A DNA stretch of 64,000 nucleotides from Alginatibacterium sediminis (lineage in GTDB: Bacteria; Pseudomonadota; Gammaproteobacteria; Enterobacterales; Celerinatantimonadaceae): assembly GCF_003610775.1 (NCBI RefSeq), contig NZ_RAQO01000004.1, positions 62,001-126,000 of the forward strand. Direction: 5' to 3'. Under the pieces are notes generated by a model. It made no database searches, was not told the origin of the DNA, and saw nothing but the letters and a program-made list of their open reading frames with translations. Positions 1 through 9,768 of the stretch are shown piece after piece. Position 1 is the first letter of the stretch; each line of letters opens with the position of its first letter. The translations under genes and the position numbers were made by a program.

Positions 1-2
1 TA

Positions 3-308
3 CACGACTACCTATTGGTACGCGCATCGGCAATCATTTTAGCACTCTATACTTTTTACGTTTTGGGCTTTATCGCCTTTAACGAAATTACGTACCTTAG
101 TTGGAGCGGGTTTTATTCTTATCTACCAACTCAAATATTTAGCCTTTTAGCCTTACTGGCGTTGCTCGTGCACGCTTGGATTGGTCTTTGGCAGGTACTC
201 ACTGACTATGTTAAACCTACGGGCTTACGTCTTGGTTTGCAGTACTTGCTTAATATTGTCGCTTTTGTTTATGTCGCGGCTGGCATCTTGATTATTTGGG
301 GGTTATAA
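3..308 (+). CDS. sdhD: Succinate dehydrogenase membrane anchor subunit SdhD (5' end outside window)
   Basis: This is the 3' part of the small cytochrome b556 membrane anchor of succinate dehydrogenase (complex II), which helps bind heme b and ubiquinone in the inner membrane. The reading frame is open from the window edge. The first residues (HDYLLVRAS) match the interior of the E. coli protein, so the true start lies upstream and the TTG at 15 is not the start. Three hydrophobic segments are visible. The segment LLVHAWIGLWQVLTDYVKP carries the conserved histidine region of the SdhD family. The stop codon abuts the GTG of sdhA, and sdhC presumably lies just before the window. Confidence 0.93.
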   Translation, partial: HDYLLVRASAIILALYTFYVLGFIAFNEITYLSWSGFYSYLPTQIFSLLALLALLVHAWIGLWQVLTDYVKPTGLRLGLQYLLNIVAFVYVAAGILIIWGL

Positions 309-2078
309 GTGGATTATCCTATTCGAGAATTTGACGCAGTAGTGATTGGAGCAGGCGGCGCAGGTATGCGTGCGGCGTTGGCCATCTCTGAAGAAGGCAA
401 AACTTGTGCTTTGATTTCTAAGGTATTTCCTACGCGTTCTCACACAGTTTCAGCTCAAGGTGGTATTACTGTTGCTTTGGGTAACTCGCACAAAGATGAT
501 TGGCAATGGCACATGTATGACACCGTAAAGGGTTCTGATTACATTGGTGACCAAGATGCCATCGAATATATGTGTAATACAGGTCCTGAAGCGATAATCG
601 AATTAGAAAAAATGGGCCTTCCGTTTTCTCGCTTCGAAGACGGCACTATTTATCAGCGTCCTTTTGGTGGCCAGTCCAAAGAGTTTGGTGGCGAACAAGC
701 CGCACGTACAGCTGCAGCGGCAGATCGAACAGGTCATGCACTACTTCATACGCTTTACCAGCAAAACGTTAAAAACAAAACCATGGTATTTAGTGAATGG
801 TATGCCTTGGATTTAGTTAAGAACGACGACGGTGAAGTCGTTGGCTGTATGGCAATGGACATTGAAAGTGGCGAAGTGGTGTTCTTTAAAGCCAAGGCTA
901 CTATTTTGGCGACAGGCGGTGCAGGGCGTATTTTTGCATCAACCACTAACGCACATATCAATACTGGTGACGGTGTCGGTATGGCATTACGCGCAGGTGT
1001 TCCAGTACAAGATATGGAAATGTGGCAGTTTCACCCAACCGGTATTGCCGGTGCAGGTGTATTGGTCACAGAGGGTTGTCGCGGAGAAGGTGGCTATCTA
1101 CTAAACAAAGATGGCGAGCGTTTCATGGAACGTTATGCGCCCAATGCAAAAGACTTAGCCGGACGCGATGTCGTTGCCCGCTCAATGATGACAGAAATAC
1201 GCGAAGGCCGCGGTTGTGAAGGTCCTTGGGGAATTCACCTTAAGCTTAAACTTGACCACCTTGGCGAAGACGTTCTAGAAAGTCGTCTTCCTGGTATTTG
1301 TGAGTTGTCTCGTACCTTTGCTCACATTGACCCAGTTAAAGAACCTATTCCAGTCATTCCAACTTGCCATTATCAAATGGGTGGCGTGCCGTGTAATGTT
1401 AACGGACAAGCGCTTAGCCCTAATGCTAAAGGCGAGTATGAAGTCGTCAACGGCTTGTTTGCTGTAGGTGAAATCGCTTGTGTATCGGTCCACGGTGCTA
1501 ACCGACTCGGCGGTAACTCGCTACTTGATTTGGTTGTGTTTGGTCGAGCTGCGGGTAAATTTTTAGGCGAATACTTAGACGACGCACCAGAAATGGCTGA
1601 TGCTAATCAGCAAAGCATCGATGCAGCAATGGCGCGCTATAATCGTTGGGAACACTCTAACCCTGACGGCGAAGACCCAGTGCAAATTCGTAAAGACTTG
1701 CAACAATGTATGCAACTAAACTTCTCAGTATTTAGAGAAGGCGATGCAATGGCCGAAGGCCTCAAAGAATTACAAGAAATTCGTGTTCGCTTAGAGAACG
1801 CACGCTTGGATGATAAATCACCAGATTTTAACACCCAACGGGTCGAATGCCTTGAGCTCGATAACTTAATGGCGACCGCTATTGCAACAGCTTATGCGGC
1901 CAACTTCCGCACTGAAAGCCGCGGAGCCCATAGTCGCTTTGACTTCCCAGACCGTGATGACGCGAATTGGTTATGTCATAGTATCTTTAACCCAAGTGAC
2001 GAAAGCATGAACCGCCGTGAGGTGAACATGTCACCGAACTTGCGTGAAGCTTTTGAACCTAAAATTAGAACCTACTAG
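309..2078 (+). CDS. sdhA: Succinate dehydrogenase flavoprotein subunit SdhA
   Basis: SdhA is the catalytic FAD subunit of complex II. It oxidises succinate to fumarate on the cytoplasmic face of the inner membrane. The protein has 589 residues (E. coli 588) and is near-identical over long stretches. The N-terminal dinucleotide-binding motif [10 protein letters not shown] is followed by SHTVSAQGG, whose His45 is the covalent FAD attachment site in the family. The AGRDVVARS segment carries the catalytic arginine, and [13 protein letters not shown] closes the FAD site. Translation starts at GTG directly after the sdhD stop, which suggests translational coupling. Confidence 0.98.
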   Translation: MDYPIREFDAVVIGAGGAGMRAALAISEEGKTCALISKVFPTRSHTVSAQGGITVALGNSHKDDWQWHMYDTVKGSDYIGDQDAIEYMCNTGPEAIIELEKMGLPFSRFEDGTIYQRPFGGQSKEFGGEQAARTAAAADRTGHALLHTLYQQNVKNKTMVFSEWYALDLVKNDDGEVVGCMAMDIESGEVVFFKAKATILATGGAGRIFASTTNAHINTGDGVGMALRAGVPVQDMEMWQFHPTGIAGAGVLVTEGCRGEGGYLLNKDGERFMERYAPNAKDLAGRDVVARSMMTEIREGRGCEGPWGIHLKLKLDHLGEDVLESRLPGICELSRTFAHIDPVKEPIPVIPTCHYQMGGVPCNVNGQALSPNAKGEYEVVNGLFAVGEIACVSVHGANRLGGNSLLDLVVFGRAAGKFLGEYLDDAPEMADANQQSIDAAMARYNRWEHSNPDGEDPVQIRKDLQQCMQLNFSVFREGDAMAEGLKELQEIRVRLENARLDDKSPDFNTQRVECLELDNLMATAIATAYAANFRTESRGAHSRFDFPDRDDANWLCHSIFNPSDESMNRREVNMSPNLREAFEPKIRTY

Positions 2079-2087
2079 GAGGCGGCC

Positions 2088-2801
2088 ATGAACGTAGAAT
2101 TTTCGGTATACCGCTATAACCCTTCAGTGGACGCAAAGCCCTACATGAAAGTGTATCAGCTAGATGTTCCAGAAGGTTCTGACATGATGGTTTTGGACGC
2201 TTTGACTTTGCTTAAAGAGCAAGATTCTGGATTAGCGTTTCGCCGTTCATGTCGCGAGGGTGTTTGTGGCTCTGATGGCATTAACATGAATGGTAAGAAC
2301 GGCTTGGCGTGTATTACACCTTTGTCGGATTTATTAAGCGCAGGAAAAATAGTGATTCGTCCGCTACCAGGTTTGCCAGTGGTGCGAGACTTGGTTGTCG
2401 ACATGAGCCAGTTTTACGATAACTATGCTCGGATTAAACCGTTCTTGATTAGTGACGGCGAACTACCGCCAGCACGCGAGCACCTGCAAAGCCCTGAGGA
2501 ACGCGAGAAAATTGACGGCATGTACGAGTGTATCTTGTGCGCGTGTTGTTCAACATCTTGCCCATCGTTTTGGTGGAACCCAGAGAAGTTTGTGGGTCCT
2601 GCAGGACTGCTAGCAGCATATCGTTGGTTAGCGGACAGTCGTGATACTGCAACTGATGAGCGATTGTCAGAATTGGACGACGCATTTAGCGTTTTTCGTT
2701 GCCACGGTATTATGAATTGTGTCAGTGTGTGTCCTAAGGGCTTAAACCCAACCAAAGCGATTGGACATATTAAGTCCATGCTCGTGAAACGGGCTGTTTA
2801 G
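2088..2801 (+). CDS. sdhB: Succinate dehydrogenase iron-sulfur subunit SdhB
   Basis: SdhB carries electrons from FAD to quinone through three Fe-S clusters. The protein has 237 residues, as usual for the family. The N-terminal [2Fe-2S] site is CREGVCGSDG (Cys55, Cys60, Asp63) plus Cys75. The C-terminal ferredoxin-like domain has CILCACCSTSCPSFWW and the later CHGIMNCVSVCPKG, which supply the [4Fe-4S] and [3Fe-4S] ligands. A strong AGGAGG ribosome binding site overlaps the sdhA stop codon. The gene ends the sdh part of the cluster and is followed by a good intrinsic terminator. Confidence 0.98.
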   Translation: MNVEFSVYRYNPSVDAKPYMKVYQLDVPEGSDMMVLDALTLLKEQDSGLAFRRSCREGVCGSDGINMNGKNGLACITPLSDLLSAGKIVIRPLPGLPVVRDLVVDMSQFYDNYARIKPFLISDGELPPAREHLQSPEEREKIDGMYECILCACCSTSCPSFWWNPEKFVGPAGLLAAYRWLADSRDTATDERLSELDDAFSVFRCHGIMNCVSVCPKGLNPTKAIGHIKSMLVKRAV

Positions 2802-2836
2802 CACTGCAAGCAATTTTTGCTTTCGATGTGGTACTA

Positions 2837-2874
2837 AATAGCCATTCTTTCTGAAGAAGAATGGCTATTTTTTT
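2837..2874 (+). terminator. Intrinsic terminator between sdhB and sucA
   Basis: A perfect 13-bp stem (AATAGCCATTCTT with AAGAATGGCTATT) with a 7-nt loop is followed by seven or more T residues. It implies that sdh transcripts can end before sucA, so sucABCD probably also has its own promoter in 2875-2981. Read-through cannot be excluded. Confidence 0.85.
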
Positions 2875-2981
2875 GTCTCGAAAATGGTTTCGAGAATTGG
2901 AATAGCGCTTTGGGCGCTGTGTCTAGCACTTAAGACAAAGTTGCTAGAAATTAGGTCTGTAAGAAAAAGGGACAATTTTTA

Positions 2982-5786
2982 ATGCAAAATGGCGTGATGC
3001 AGTCCTGGTTGGATTCCTCTCATTTAGCAGGCGGTAATTCAACCTATGTTGAAGAACTATACGAGGCCTATCTTGAGGATCCCAACTCGGTTTCAGAACA
3101 GTGGCAAGAAGTATTTGCCAAACTCCCTGCGGTGGAGAACTCATCGCAAGAAATAGCCCACACCCCAATCCGTGATTACTTTCGACGTCTGGCTAAAGAT
3201 AACAGTAGCTATAGCTCGCCTGCTGAAGATCCAACGCACGCGGCTAAACAAGTCAAAGTACTACAGTTGATTAATGCCTATCGATTTCGTGGGCATCAAC
3301 ATGCAGAATTGGACCCGCTAGGTTTGTGGAAACAAGAACGCGTTGAAGAACTGTCGCCCGCTTATCATGGCTTAGATGATGCCGATATGCAGCAATCGTT
3401 CAACGTAGGTTCCTATGCGATTGGTAAAGACACCATGGCCTTGGACGATTTATATCGTTCCTTATTAAAAACCTATGGTGGTTCAATTGGTGCAGAATAC
3501 ATGCACATTACCAATACTGACGAAAAACGTTGGATCCAAAGCCGTTTGGAATCAGTCGAGGCCACTGGAAGTTTTGACAGCGATGATCGAACTCGCTTTC
3601 TAAAAAGCTTAACTGCCGCTGAAGGCTTAGAAAAATACCTGGGTGCTAAGTTCCCAGGCGCAAAACGGTTTTCGCTTGAGGGCGGTGATAGTCTGATTGT
3701 GATGCTAAAAGAGTTAATCCGCCAAGGCGGCATCAGTGGCACTAAAGAAGTTGTCATTGGTATGGCTCACCGCGGACGTCTAAATGTTTTAGTTAATGTT
3801 CTTGGTAAAAACCCTTCAGAGTTATTCGACGAGTTTGCCGGTAAACATAGCGATGATAAATGGGGTACTGGGGATGTAAAATATCACCAAGGCTTCAGCT
3901 CCGACTTTGAAACGCCTGGTGGCAACGTTCACCTTTCATTGGCGTTTAACCCATCGCACTTAGAAATTGTAAACCCGGTGGTTATTGGCTCGGTTCGTGC
4001 TCGTCAAGATCGCCGCGGCGGAGCTAATTGCCTGCCTATCACTATTCATGGTGATTCTGCGATTGCTGGTCAAGGTGTCGTTCAAGAAACCTTTAATATG
4101 TCGCAAGCTCGAGGCTTTAAAGTTGGCGGTACGGTTCGCATCGTAGTGAATAACCAAGTAGGTTTTACAACCTCTGACCCACGTGACACTCGTTCGACTC
4201 AATATTGTACCGATATCGCTAAAATGGTTCAGGCTCCGATTTTCCACGTTAATGGCGACGATCCAGAAGCGGTTGCCTTTGTTAGTCAACTGGCCATGGA
4301 ATACCGCGATGAATTTGAACGCGATGTGGTCATTGACCTGGTTTGTTATCGTCGTCATGGACATAACGAAGCTGATGAGCCCAATGCAACCCAGCCATTG
4401 ATGTACCAGCAAATCAAAAAGCAACCAACGCCGCGTAAAGTTTATGCAGACGATTTGGTTAAGCGAAATCTTTTGGAAAACTCGCAAGCTACAGAGTTGG
4501 TTAACGAATACCGTGACTTACTCGACCAAGGTTTGCGCGTTGTCGACGAGTGGCGTCCAATGACGCAGCATTCAGTCGATTGGACTCCATTCCTAGGTCA
4601 TAATTGGGATATCTACTACAACAGTGCTTTGCCTATTGAACAGTTGAAAGATTTGGGAGAGCGCGTCGTAAGCTACCCAGAGTCGCATAAACTGCATCCT
4701 CGGGTTGCTAAAATCTATGCTGACCGTATGGAAATGGCGCTTGGTAATAAACCTCTAGATTGGGGGTTTGCTGAAAACTTAGCTTATGCAAGTTTGCTAG
4801 ATGATGGTAAGAACATTCGTATCACAGGCCAAGATTCTGGCCGCGGTACTTTCTTCCATCGCCACGCGGTTTTGCATGGTCAAGAAGATGCTTCGACTTA
4901 TATTCCTTTGAAAAATCTAAGTGAGAATCAAGGTCGTTTAGCCTTGTTCGATTCGGTTCTATCCGAAGCCGCAGTGTTAGCGTTTGAATATGGTTATTCA
5001 ACAGCCGAACCAAGTACTTTGGTGATTTGGGAAGCGCAGTTTGGCGATTTCGCTAACGGCGCACAAGTTGTTATTGACCAGTTCATGTCAAGTGGCGAGC
5101 AAAAATGGGGCCGTATGTGCGGTCTGGTTATGTTGCTTCCGCATGGATATGAAGGCCAAGGTCCTGAGCACTCATCAGCTCGACTAGAGCGTTACTTACA
5201 GTTATGTGCTGAGCAAAATATGCAAGTTTGTGTGCCTTCAACACCAGCTCAGGTTTATCACATGTTACGCCGTCAAGTGATTCGTCCTATGCGTCGACCA
5301 CTGGTTGTAATGTCGCCTAAGTCCTTATTACGCCATCCATTAGCAACGTCGAGCTTGGAAGAGCTTGCCGAAGGTACATTCCAAAATGTTATTGGAGAAA
5401 TGGATGATCTAGCCGCTGATAAAGTTGAGCAAATTGTTCTTTGTTCCGGCAAAGTTTATTACGACTTACTCGAAGAGCGTCGTAAGAAAGAGATAAGCAA
5501 CATTGCCTTGGTACGTATTGAGCAATTATATCCGTTCCCAGAGCAAGACCTTAAGCAATTGCTAGAAACTTATCCCCAAGTTCGCAATTTTGTTTGGTGT
5601 CAAGAAGAGCCGCAAAACCAGGGAGCTTGGTACTCTAGCCAGCATCATTTTAGAAGTGCTATTCCTGATGACGCTCGTTTACGTTACGCAGGTCGAGAAG
5701 CATCCGCTTCACCGGCAGTGGGTTATATGTCACTGCATTTAAAACAACAGCGCGCGCTCGTCAGCGACGCTTTGACTGTCAAATAA
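2982..5786 (+). CDS. sucA: 2-oxoglutarate dehydrogenase E1 component SucA
   Basis: This is the thiamine-diphosphate-dependent E1 subunit of the 2-oxoglutarate dehydrogenase complex. It decarboxylates 2-oxoglutarate and passes the succinyl group to the lipoyl domain of SucB. The protein has 934 residues (E. coli 933). The N-terminal segment MQSWLDSSHLAGGNSTYVEE is typical of the family. GMAHRGRLNVLVNVLGK and the thiamine-site segment IHGDSAIAGQGVVQETFNMS through VNNQVGFTTS are present, as is CYRRHGHNEADEP. The C-terminal transketolase-like half contains EAQFGDFANGAQ. A second possible start lies five codons downstream (Met6). Confidence 0.98.
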   Translation: MQNGVMQSWLDSSHLAGGNSTYVEELYEAYLEDPNSVSEQWQEVFAKLPAVENSSQEIAHTPIRDYFRRLAKDNSSYSSPAEDPTHAAKQVKVLQLINAYRFRGHQHAELDPLGLWKQERVEELSPAYHGLDDADMQQSFNVGSYAIGKDTMALDDLYRSLLKTYGGSIGAEYMHITNTDEKRWIQSRLESVEATGSFDSDDRTRFLKSLTAAEGLEKYLGAKFPGAKRFSLEGGDSLIVMLKELIRQGGISGTKEVVIGMAHRGRLNVLVNVLGKNPSELFDEFAGKHSDDKWGTGDVKYHQGFSSDFETPGGNVHLSLAFNPSHLEIVNPVVIGSVRARQDRRGGANCLPITIHGDSAIAGQGVVQETFNMSQARGFKVGGTVRIVVNNQVGFTTSDPRDTRSTQYCTDIAKMVQAPIFHVNGDDPEAVAFVSQLAMEYRDEFERDVVIDLVCYRRHGHNEADEPNATQPLMYQQIKKQPTPRKVYADDLVKRNLLENSQATELVNEYRDLLDQGLRVVDEWRPMTQHSVDWTPFLGHNWDIYYNSALPIEQLKDLGERVVSYPESHKLHPRVAKIYADRMEMALGNKPLDWGFAENLAYASLLDDGKNIRITGQDSGRGTFFHRHAVLHGQEDASTYIPLKNLSENQGRLALFDSVLSEAAVLAFEYGYSTAEPSTLVIWEAQFGDFANGAQVVIDQFMSSGEQKWGRMCGLVMLLPHGYEGQGPEHSSARLERYLQLCAEQNMQVCVPSTPAQVYHMLRRQVIRPMRRPLVVMSPKSLLRHPLATSSLEELAEGTFQNVIGEMDDLAADKVEQIVLCSGKVYYDLLEERRKKEISNIALVRIEQLYPFPEQDLKQLLETYPQVRNFVWCQEEPQNQGAWYSSQHHFRSAIPDDARLRYAGREASASPAVGYMSLHLKQQRALVSDALTVK

Positions 5787-5810
5787 GCCGTATTTACAAG
5801 GAATGAATGA

Positions 5811-7019
5811 ATGAGCATTGAAATTTTGGTCCCTGACCTTCCCGAATCTGTCGCTGACGCAACTGTAGCTACATGGCATAAACGCCCAGGTGATTCGGTA
5901 GAACGCGACGAGATCATCGTTGATATTGAAACCGATAAAGTCGTTTTGGAAGTACCAGCTGTAGAAGCTGGTGTAATTGAATCTATTGCTGAAGACGACG
6001 GAGCTACCGTGTTGTCAAAGCAACTCATTGGTATTTTGAAGCCAGGCGCAGTTGCCGGTGAAGAAACCAAAGCTGCGGAGCCGACAAAAGCTGTAGCCGC
6101 TAGTAATGAAGAACAAGACCTCAGTGAACTAAGCCCAGCAGTTCGTCGTTTGGTTGCCGAAAAAGGTATTGATGTATCTTCGCTCAAAGGAACCGGTCCA
6201 AATGGCCGAGTAACTAAAGAAGATGTAGAAGCAGCTGCAGCCGCACCTGCGCCAGCCTCAGCACCTAAGGCTGCTCCAGCAGCAGTTGCTCCAGCGGCAC
6301 CAGCCGCGCCGCTGGCATCACGCAGCGAAAAACGTGTCCCTATGACGCGACTACGTAAGCGAGTTGCCGAGCGTTTGTTGGAAGCGAAGAACACGACTGC
6401 AATGTTGACGACCTTTAACGAAGTTAACATGAAACCGATCATGAGCTTACGTAAGCAATATCAAGAAGTATTTGAGAAGCGACATGACGTACGTTTAGGC
6501 TTTATGTCCTTCTACATCAAGGCTGTTGTCGAGGCATTAAAACGTTACCCAGAAGTGAACGCGTCGATTGATGGTACTGATATCGTTTATCACAACTACT
6601 TTGACGTCAGCATTGCTGTTTCAACGCCACGTGGCTTGGTCACTCCAGTGTTACGCGATTGCGACAAGCTTAGTGTTGCTGATATTGAAAAACGTATTAA
6701 AGAACTTGCGATAAAAGGTCGTGATGGCAAGTTAACCGTAGACGAGCTCATCGGTGGTAATTTCACGGTTACTAATGGCGGCGTGTTTGGCTCATTGATG
6801 TCAACGCCAATTATTAATCCACCACAAAGTGCGATTTTGGGTATGCATAAAATCCAAGACCGACCAATGGCTGTTAACGGCGAAGTAGTTATCTTACCGA
6901 TGATGTACTTGGCCTTGTCTTATGACCATCGATTAGTTGATGGTAAAGAGTCAGTTGGTTTCTTGGTTACGATTAAAGAATTGCTAGAAGATCCAGCTCG
7001 TTTGTTGTTGGATGTTTAA
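5811..7019 (+). CDS. sucB: Dihydrolipoyllysine succinyltransferase E2 component SucB
   Basis: SucB is the E2 core of the 2-oxoglutarate dehydrogenase complex and transfers succinyl groups to CoA. The protein has 402 residues. An N-terminal lipoyl domain (1-77) carries the lipoylated Lys43 in [10 protein letters not shown]. An acidic linker leads to the E1/E3-binding domain (about 104-142, [15 protein letters not shown]). An Ala/Pro-rich flexible linker follows, then the catalytic domain ending in [14 protein letters not shown] with His373 and Asp377 as the predicted catalytic pair. The gene follows sucA by 24 nt. The Ala/Pro linker creates a long but spurious open frame on the opposite strand. 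Confidence 0.98.
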   Translation: MSIEILVPDLPESVADATVATWHKRPGDSVERDEIIVDIETDKVVLEVPAVEAGVIESIAEDDGATVLSKQLIGILKPGAVAGEETKAAEPTKAVAASNEEQDLSELSPAVRRLVAEKGIDVSSLKGTGPNGRVTKEDVEAAAAAPAPASAPKAAPAAVAPAAPAAPLASRSEKRVPMTRLRKRVAERLLEAKNTTAMLTTFNEVNMKPIMSLRKQYQEVFEKRHDVRLGFMSFYIKAVVEALKRYPEVNASIDGTDIVYHNYFDVSIAVSTPRGLVTPVLRDCDKLSVADIEKRIKELAIKGRDGKLTVDELIGGNFTVTNGGVFGSLMSTPIINPPQSAILGMHKIQDRPMAVNGEVVILPMMYLALSYDHRLVDGKESVGFLVTIKELLEDPARLLLDV

Positions 7020-7033
7020 CAAATTATAAGAAT

Positions 7034-7075
7034 TGGGCCAAATGATTGGCCCATTAAACTGAGATTCATTCTCAG
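7034..7075 (+). other. Tandem hairpins between sucB and sucC
   Basis: Two perfect inverted repeats lie side by side: TGGGCCAA/TTGGCCCA (7034-7053) and CTGAGA/TCTCAG (7059-7075). Neither is followed by a T run, so they look like mRNA-stability or processing hairpins rather than terminators. Confidence 0.45.
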
Positions 7076-7106
7076 CATGTCCCCTTAAAAATAATGGATA
7101 GAACAG

Positions 7107-8273
7107 ATGAATTTGCATGAGTACCAAGCAAAACAGCTTTTCGCTGATTATGGCTTACCCGTACCGCAAGGGTTTGCGTGTGATACCCCTCAAGAAGCTG
7201 CTGAATCAGCATCCAAGATCGCTGGCGATCGTTGGGTTGTTAAGTGTCAGGTACATGCCGGTGGGCGTGGTAAAGCTGGCGGTGTAAAACTAGCATCTAG
7301 CAAAGAAGAAATCCGCGAGTTTGCCCAAAGTTGGCTAGGTAAGAACCTTGTAACTTACCAAACTGACGCAAATGGTCAGCCGGTTACTCGCATTTTGGTT
7401 GAAGAAGCCTCTGATATCGCCAACGAGCTTTATTTAGGTGCCGTTGTTGACCGCGCGACTCGTCGTGTTGTGTTCATGGCTTCAACTGAAGGCGGAATGG
7501 AAATTGAAAAAGTTGCTGAAGAAACGCCAGAACTAATTCATAAAGTTGCCGTTGATCCATTGGTTGGCGCTCAAGCTTATCAAGGTCGTGAACTTGCATT
7601 TAAGCTTGGTTTAAGTGGCGTTCAAATTCGCCAATTTACTCAGATATTCCTAGGTCTTGGCAAAATGTTCCAAGAGCATGACTTTGCGTTACTAGAAATC
7701 AATCCGTTGGTTATTACCGGTAAAGGCGATTTAGTTTGCCTAGATGGTAAAATCAATATCGATTCAAACGCAATGTATCGTCAACCTAAACTGCGTGAAA
7801 TGCACGATCCTTCACAAGAAGACGAGCGCGAAGCACATGCAGCGCAATGGGAGCTAAACTATGTTGCTCTTGATGGCAACATTGGTTGTATGGTTAACGG
7901 CGCAGGCTTGGCTATGGGAACTATGGACATTGTGCAATTGCATGGCGGTTCACCGGCTAACTTCCTAGATGTAGGGGGCGGCGCTACTAAAGAGCGTGTT
8001 ACAGAAGCATTCAAAATCATTTTGTCTGACGAAAACGTAAAAGCAGTTTTGGTTAATATCTTTGGCGGGATCGTACGCTGTGACCTTATTGCAGATGGTG
8101 TTATTGGCGCAGTTGAAGAGGTAGGTGTGAGCGTACCTGTTGTTGTGCGTCTTGAAGGTAACAATGCAGAACTTGGCCGCGAACGCTTGGCTGAGTCTGG
8201 ACTAAATATTATTGCAGCAACCAGCCTCACCGATGCTGCGCAGCAAGTAGTTAAAGCGGCTGGAGGTCAATAA
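7107..8273 (+). CDS. sucC: Succinyl-CoA synthetase beta subunit SucC
   Basis: This is the ADP-forming succinyl-CoA synthetase beta subunit. It binds nucleotide and succinate and performs the substrate-level phosphorylation step of the TCA cycle with SucD. The length of 388 residues equals that of E. coli. The N-terminal [20 protein letters not shown] and the ATP-grasp region ([18 protein letters not shown]) are present. The C-terminal CoA-ligase-like domain has [18 protein letters not shown] and the phosphohistidine-interacting segment [17 protein letters not shown]. The gene is separated from sucD by two bases. Confidence 0.98.
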   Translation: MNLHEYQAKQLFADYGLPVPQGFACDTPQEAAESASKIAGDRWVVKCQVHAGGRGKAGGVKLASSKEEIREFAQSWLGKNLVTYQTDANGQPVTRILVEEASDIANELYLGAVVDRATRRVVFMASTEGGMEIEKVAEETPELIHKVAVDPLVGAQAYQGRELAFKLGLSGVQIRQFTQIFLGLGKMFQEHDFALLEINPLVITGKGDLVCLDGKINIDSNAMYRQPKLREMHDPSQEDEREAHAAQWELNYVALDGNIGCMVNGAGLAMGTMDIVQLHGGSPANFLDVGGGATKERVTEAFKIILSDENVKAVLVNIFGGIVRCDLIADGVIGAVEEVGVSVPVVVRLEGNNAELGRERLAESGLNIIAATSLTDAAQQVVKAAGGQ

Positions 8274-8275
8274 CA

Positions 8276-9148
8276 ATGAGCGTATTAATCAATAAAGAAA
8301 CCAAAGTCATTTGTCAGGGTTTCACTGGTGGTCAAGGTACTTTCCACTCTGAACAAGCTATCGAATATGGTACGCAAATGGTCGGTGGTGTATCGCCGGG
8401 TAAAGGTGGTCAAACACATCTAGGATTACCAGTATTTAATACTGTCCGCGACGCCGTCGAAGCAACTGGCGCTGAAGCTAGTGTTATCTATGTACCAGCA
8501 CCGTTTTGTAAAGACGCTATCTTGGAAGCGATTGATGCTGGCATCAAATTAATCGTTACCATTACTGAAGGTATACCTACCTTAGATTTGCTTGACGTTA
8601 AAGTTCGTCTTGATGAGTCTGGCGTGCGTATGATAGGTCCAAACTGCCCGGGTGTTATCACTCCCGGTGAGTCTAAAATTGGTATCATGCCTGGTCACAT
8701 TCACAAGCCAGGTAAAGTTGGTATTGTTTCGCGCTCAGGTACCTTGACCTACGAAGCGGTTAAACAAACGACCGACGAAGGTTTTGGTCAGTCTACTTGT
8801 GTTGGTATCGGTGGCGACCCTATCCCAGGTTCAAACTTCATTGATATTTTGAAGTTATTCCAAGACGATCCTCAAACTGAAGCGATTGTGATGATTGGTG
8901 AAATTGGGGGTAGTGCTGAAGAAGAAGCAGCGGCGTTTATTAAAGCCAACGTCACTAAGCCTGTGGTTTCTTATATTGCTGGTGTTACTGCTCCTGCAGG
9001 TAAGCGTATGGGCCATGCCGGCGCAATTATCGCTGGTGGTAAGGGTACCGCTGCTGAAAAGTTCGCTGCGCTTGAAGATGCTGGTGTTAAAACGGTTCGC
9101 AGTTTAGCTGATATCGGCAAAGCACTTCGCGAAGTGACTGGCTGGTAG
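8276..9148 (+). CDS. sucD: Succinyl-CoA synthetase alpha subunit SucD
   Basis: The alpha subunit binds CoA and carries the phosphohistidine intermediate. It has 290 residues (E. coli 289). The N-terminal CoA-binding Rossmann domain shows [33 protein letters not shown] is the family signature. The active histidine lies in [20 protein letters not shown] (His247 by count). The gene is coupled to sucC by a two-base gap and closes the sucABCD operon, followed by a terminator at 9215-9245. Confidence 0.98.
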   Translation: MSVLINKETKVICQGFTGGQGTFHSEQAIEYGTQMVGGVSPGKGGQTHLGLPVFNTVRDAVEATGAEASVIYVPAPFCKDAILEAIDAGIKLIVTITEGIPTLDLLDVKVRLDESGVRMIGPNCPGVITPGESKIGIMPGHIHKPGKVGIVSRSGTLTYEAVKQTTDEGFGQSTCVGIGGDPIPGSNFIDILKLFQDDPQTEAIVMIGEIGGSAEEEAAAFIKANVTKPVVSYIAGVTAPAGKRMGHAGAIIAGGKGTAAEKFAALEDAGVKTVRSLADIGKALREVTGW

Positions 9149-9214
9149 ACGACAACTTAAGCTTGGCAGTGGGCGTAAGCAAACTGCCCAGTGAGTTGCT
9201 TAAACTATAGATAC

Positions 9215-9245
9215 AAAAAAGGTGCTCAATGAGCACCTTTTTTTT
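9215..9245 (+). terminator. Intrinsic terminator after sucD, probably bidirectional
   Basis: The stem AGGTGCTC/GAGCACCT with a 3-4 nt loop is flanked by an A run on the left and a T run on the right. It can therefore act for sucD on the plus strand and for the small minus-strand gene at 9265-9411. Confidence 0.85.
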
Positions 9246-9264
9246 GCCTGTAACTGCGCCGAAT

Positions 9265-9411
9265 TTAGCAGTTGCGATCAAATTGAAGATTTACAGGCAA
9301 GCGGTCTTTGGCTTTTTGCTTTTCTAGTAATTGCGTATAATTATAAGTCGCGCGACGATTTGTTAACACATTACGCTCTAATGTGAGTTGCAGTGCTGCT
9401 TTAGTAACCAT
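9265..9411 (-). CDS. Small hypothetical protein (48 aa)
   Basis: I do not recognise this protein. It is a short, basic, probably soluble product starting MVTKAALQLTLERNV and ending in a cysteine, with no membrane segment. The start chosen here has an AAAGGA motif 7 nt upstream. A longer frame starting at 9474 lacks comparable support. The gene converges on sucD and shares its terminator, which is some support for expression. It may instead be a chance open frame. Confidence 0.4.
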   Translation of the reverse strand: MVTKAALQLTLERNVLTNRRATYNYTQLLEKQKAKDRLPVNLQFDRNC

Positions 9412-9660
9412 GATTATCCTTTGATGACCCAGCATGATAAGAAAGTCTAAATACTGTCGAGACAAGCTCGGCATTGATTTTGATTTACTGGGTTATTATT
9501 CGCGATGAATGTTACATTATCGTGAAAATATTGTAAAGTGATAAAAATATTGATAACAGGCATGGCTAGCTTTCAACCAAAGTTGCTGATTGACTGATTT
9601 TAGTCATATTTTCCAGTTAAGATGTGTGTCAGCCTTAGCCATAGTATCGGCACGGTGTGG

Positions 9661-9706
9661 GCACTTATACGAAGAACCATAATCGAAGAACTATAATAAT
9701 AAGTGC
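9661..9706 (+). promoter_or_regulatory. Inverted repeat enclosing two tandem 14-mers upstream of pfkA
   Basis: The arms GCACTTAT (9661-9668) and ATAAGTGC (9699-9706) enclose two imperfect 14-bp direct repeats, CGAAGAACCATAAT and CGAAGAACTATAAT. Each repeat ends in a -10-like hexamer (CATAAT, TATAAT). This may be a regulated pfkA promoter about 60-100 bp before the start codon, but no convincing -35 box is seen. The rest of the 9412-9768 gap holds nothing else that I can name. Confidence 0.35.
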
Positions 9707-9768
9707 GAAAGAACTTAAAGTGTCGGATAATTACAAAAGTTTAATTCAATAGAGTTTTGAGGAAAGCA

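Noticed and set aside
3960-4487. 175-codon minus-strand frame within sucA
   Set aside because: Antisense to highly conserved sucA sequence, with no family features.
5723-6442. Long Ala/Ser-rich frame on the minus strand opposite sucA/sucB
   Set aside because: It lies wholly antisense to the end of sucA and the Ala/Pro linker of sucB, has low-complexity composition and no ribosome binding site. It is a codon-bias shadow.
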